Of a stretch of DNA of 26,157 nt, positions 24,401 through 26,157 are shown piece by piece. The notes below the pieces were generated by a model that saw only the letters and a list, made by a program, of their open reading frames with translations, ran no database searches and was not told the DNA's origin. The position numbers and the translations under genes are program-made. Source of the DNA: an uncultured Clostridia bacterium (GTDB taxonomy: Bacteria; Bacillota; Clostridia; Oscillospirales; Oscillospiraceae); the NCBI GenBank assembly GCA_945927915.1, contig CAMEMX010000002.1:1-26157 (forward strand), in the 5' to 3' direction. Positions within the stretch are counted from its first letter, which is position 1. Each line of letters opens with the position of its first letter.

Positions 24401-24447
24401 AAAAAACCGTCGGCATCGGGAGACGTTCCCGATGCCGACGGTTTTTT
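24401..24447. terminator. Bidirectional terminator between ilvE and the convergent small gene
   Basis: AAAAAACCGTCGGCATCGGGA (24401-24421) pairs perfectly with 24427-24447 in a 21-bp stem around a 5-base loop, with six A residues on one side and six T on the other. It lies 9 bases after ilvE on the plus strand, and its edge touches the stop codon of the minus-strand gene, so it can end transcription from both directions. Confidence 0.92.
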
Positions 24448-24605
24448 CACTTTTTCAGCGGGCGGACGGCGCGCAGCTCGATGTAGCCGCGTTCGCCGCG
24501 CGGCTCCAACTGGATGCGCGGGGTCGTCTCGTCCCATTCATAGCCGATGAGCGACGGGTCATATTTCCGCATCGCGCTTTGCACGGCTAAAATTTGTTCC
24601 TTCAT
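24447..24605 (-). CDS. Small hypothetical protein, 52 residues
   Basis: The frame begins with ATG at 24605-24603, preceded by GAGGTGAGG, and reads MKEQILAVQSAMRKYDPSLI, then GYEWDETTPRIQLEPRG, ending AVRPLKK and TGA at 24449-24447. The codons are C/G-ending like the neighbours, which with the ribosome site argues for a real gene. It is charged and soluble, with no membrane segment, Cys pair or recognised domain. It lies 66 bases after citrate synthase on the same strand, with no terminator between, so it is probably co-transcribed with it. Its stop touches the shared terminator stem. Function unknown. Confidence 0.6.
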   Translation of the reverse strand: MKEQILAVQSAMRKYDPSLIGYEWDETTPRIQLEPRGERGYIELRAVRPLKK

Positions 24606-24671
24606 CCGTTCCTCACCTCACAGCGCCATTTTACCGCATCGGGAAGGAGATTTCTCGACTTTCTTTGCCTT

Positions 24672-26036
24672 CTATGCTCTCCGCTCCATAGGAACATACG
24701 GCGTCTGCTCCTTTACGCCGATGTAGGACGGGCGGATGATCTTACCCGCATTTTGAATTTCCTCGATGCGGTGCGCGCTCCAGCCGGCCATGCGCGCCAC
24801 GGCAAAGATCGGCGTGAACAGCTCGCACGGCAGGCCGAGAAGCTGATACACCAGACCGGAATAGAAGTCGACGTTCGCGCTGACGCCCTTGTACATCCTG
24901 CGCCGCTCTGCGATCACCACCGGCGCCATCTCCGCGACCGTCTCGTAAAGGGCAAATTCCTCTTCTCTTCCCTTCTCCGCCGCAAGCTCTCTGGCGCATT
25001 GGCGCAGGAGGTTCGCACGCGGGTCGGAGACGGAGTAGATCGCGTGACCCATGCCGTAGATCAGTCCCGCGCGGTCAAACGCCTGCTTGTCGAGCAGACG
25101 GACAAGATAGTCCTCCACCGCGCCCTTGTCCCCGGTGTTGACGTTCTGCTTCATGTCCTCAAACATCCGGACGACCTTGATGTTTGCGCCGCCGTGGCGC
25201 GGGCCCTTGAGTGAGCCGAGCGCTGCCGCGATCGCGGAATAGGTATCCGTGCCGGAGGAGGTGACGACGTGGGTCGTGAAGGTGGAGTTGTTACCGCCGC
25301 CGTGCTCTGCGTGCAGCACCAGGGCAAGATCGAGCACCTTTGCCTCCAGATGGGTGAATTTTCCGTCCTTGCGCAGGATGTGCAGGAGGTTTTCCGCCGT
25401 GGACATCGCGCTGTCCGGGTTGCGGATGTACAGGCTCCTGCCCAGGTGATAGTGGCAATACGCCTGATAGCCGTAGACCGCCAGCAGTGGGAACATGGCG
25501 ATGAGCTGCAGGCACTGGCGCAGGACGTTTTCGACCGTCACCGTGTCCGGGTCGTCATCGTAGGAATACAGCGCCAGCACGCTGCGCGAGAGGATGTTCA
25601 TCACGTCCTTGCTCGGCGCCTTGAGGATCATGTCGCGCGCAAACGACGGCGGCAGGCTGCGGTATTCTCCCAGCGCCGCGCGGAATTCCGCAAGCTCCTG
25701 CGCGTTCGGAAGGGCGGAAAAGAGCAGCAGATACGCGATCTCCTCAAATCCGGGGCGGTCGTCGCGCAAAAAGCCGGCGCAGAGCTCCTCAACGTCGATG
25801 CCACGATAATAGAGCTTGCCCGCGCAGGGACGCAGCGTGCCGTCGGGCAGCTTTTCCTTGGCGTGGATGGTCGAGATCTCCGTCAGGCCGGTGACGACGC
25901 CGTTGCCGTTGACGTCGCGCAGGCCGCGAAAGACCTTGTGCTCCCCGTACATCTCCGGCGTGATATGGTTGCGCGCGCTGGAGGTCGCGGCAAGGGCGCG
26001 GATATACGGCGTGATTTCCGAATAGGATCTCGGCAT
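24672..26036 (-). CDS. gltA: Citrate synthase
   Basis: It condenses acetyl-CoA with oxaloacetate to citrate, feeding 2-oxoglutarate and glutamate synthesis in an anaerobe with an incomplete cycle. The 454-residue protein has the family active-site segments: LHAEHGGGNNSTF (241-253), GPRHGGAN with H281, GMGHAIY with H331 and NVDFYSG with D390, corresponding to the catalytic His-His-Asp set. The N-terminal extension before LPDGTLRPCAGKLYYRGIDV is typical of the longer clostridial type. The ATG at 26036 has AAAGGAG just upstream, overlapping the end of the preceding gene. Glutamate made from this branch is the amino donor for the aminotransferase nearby, though the genes are on opposite strands. 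Confidence 0.94.
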   Translation of the reverse strand: MPRSYSEITPYIRALAATSSARNHITPEMYGEHKVFRGLRDVNGNGVVTGLTEISTIHAKEKLPDGTLRPCAGKLYYRGIDVEELCAGFLRDDRPGFEEIAYLLLFSALPNAQELAEFRAALGEYRSLPPSFARDMILKAPSKDVMNILSRSVLALYSYDDDPDTVTVENVLRQCLQLIAMFPLLAVYGYQAYCHYHLGRSLYIRNPDSAMSTAENLLHILRKDGKFTHLEAKVLDLALVLHAEHGGGNNSTFTTHVVTSSGTDTYSAIAAALGSLKGPRHGGANIKVVRMFEDMKQNVNTGDKGAVEDYLVRLLDKQAFDRAGLIYGMGHAIYSVSDPRANLLRQCARELAAEKGREEEFALYETVAEMAPVVIAERRRMYKGVSANVDFYSGLVYQLLGLPCELFTPIFAVARMAGWSAHRIEEIQNAGKIIRPSYIGVKEQTPYVPMERRA

Positions 26037-26038
26037 GG

Positions 26039-26157
26039 CTATTCTCCTTTCTTCTCCATATGTTCGTTCAGCTCGTCAAAGATCGCAAAGAGGCGCTCGT
26101 ACAGGCGCAGAAATTCCTGCGCGTCGTGCGCGCCGAGGGAGCGAAAGCCCTCTGCAA
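26039..26157 (-). CDS. C-terminal fragment of an unidentified gene, cut by the contig edge
   Basis: Only the last 38 codons are present, reading AEGFRSLGAHDAQEFLRLYE, then RLFAIFDELNEHMEKKGE and a TAG at 26041-26039. The heptad-like spacing of Leu, Phe and Ile suggests a terminal helix. The stop is 2 bases before the citrate synthase start, so the two genes form an operon and the ribosome site of gltA lies in its last codons. Not recognised; too short for a family call. Confidence 0.6.
   Translation of the reverse strand, partial: AEGFRSLGAHDAQEFLRLYERLFAIFDELNEHMEKKGE

Overview
This window looks like a chromosomal contig from a GC-rich, strictly anaerobic Clostridia-type Firmicute, possibly of the Oscillospiraceae kind. 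The evidence is two T-box leaders (a largely Firmicutes regulator), ferredoxin-linked oxidoreductases, an S-layer homology (SLH) fragment, strong AGGAGG-type ribosome sites and mostly C/G-ending codons. No phage, IS element, tRNA, rRNA or CRISPR was seen.

Layout. Positions 1-3365 (minus strand) hold housekeeping genes: comM/yifB, thiI and cinA (pncC-like), followed by a broken SLH-domain remnant at the contig edge. Positions 3366-3626 are a divergent promoter region. The plus strand then carries nifJ (pyruvate:ferredoxin oxidoreductase), a membrane-anchored family 2 glycosyltransferase and a membrane-anchored NAGPA-type phosphodiester glycosidase that ends at a strong terminator. From 10011 a two-gene unit follows: a LeuA-like protein that has lost all its metal ligands, and a TIM-barrel/AMP-ligase fusion.

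Positions 13986-24447 are the most interesting part. Two tandem modules each have a TTGACA-17-TATCAT promoter, a T-box leader with terminator, and an HTH(XRE)-cupin-acyl-CoA ligase fusion gene. The second module runs without a visible terminator into a P-loop ATPase, a 2x[4Fe-4S] ferredoxin, the alpha, beta and gamma subunits of a VOR-type 2-oxoacid:ferredoxin oxidoreductase, a nitrilase-family amidase and a branched-chain aminotransferase. It ends at a 21-bp-stem terminator. T-boxes switch genes on when a tRNA is uncharged, so I read this as an amino-acid-making route rather than a catabolic one: short branched acids taken from the environment are activated to acyl-CoA, reductively carboxylated by VOR, then transaminated to valine, isoleucine or leucine. 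My manual reading of the specifier loops gives GUA (Val) for the second leader with moderate support and AUC (Ile) for the first with weak support.

Positions 24447-26157 return to the minus strand with a 52-codon hypothetical gene, citrate synthase and the C-terminal end of an unidentified gene. Long open frames antisense to nifJ and to the ligases are composition shadows.
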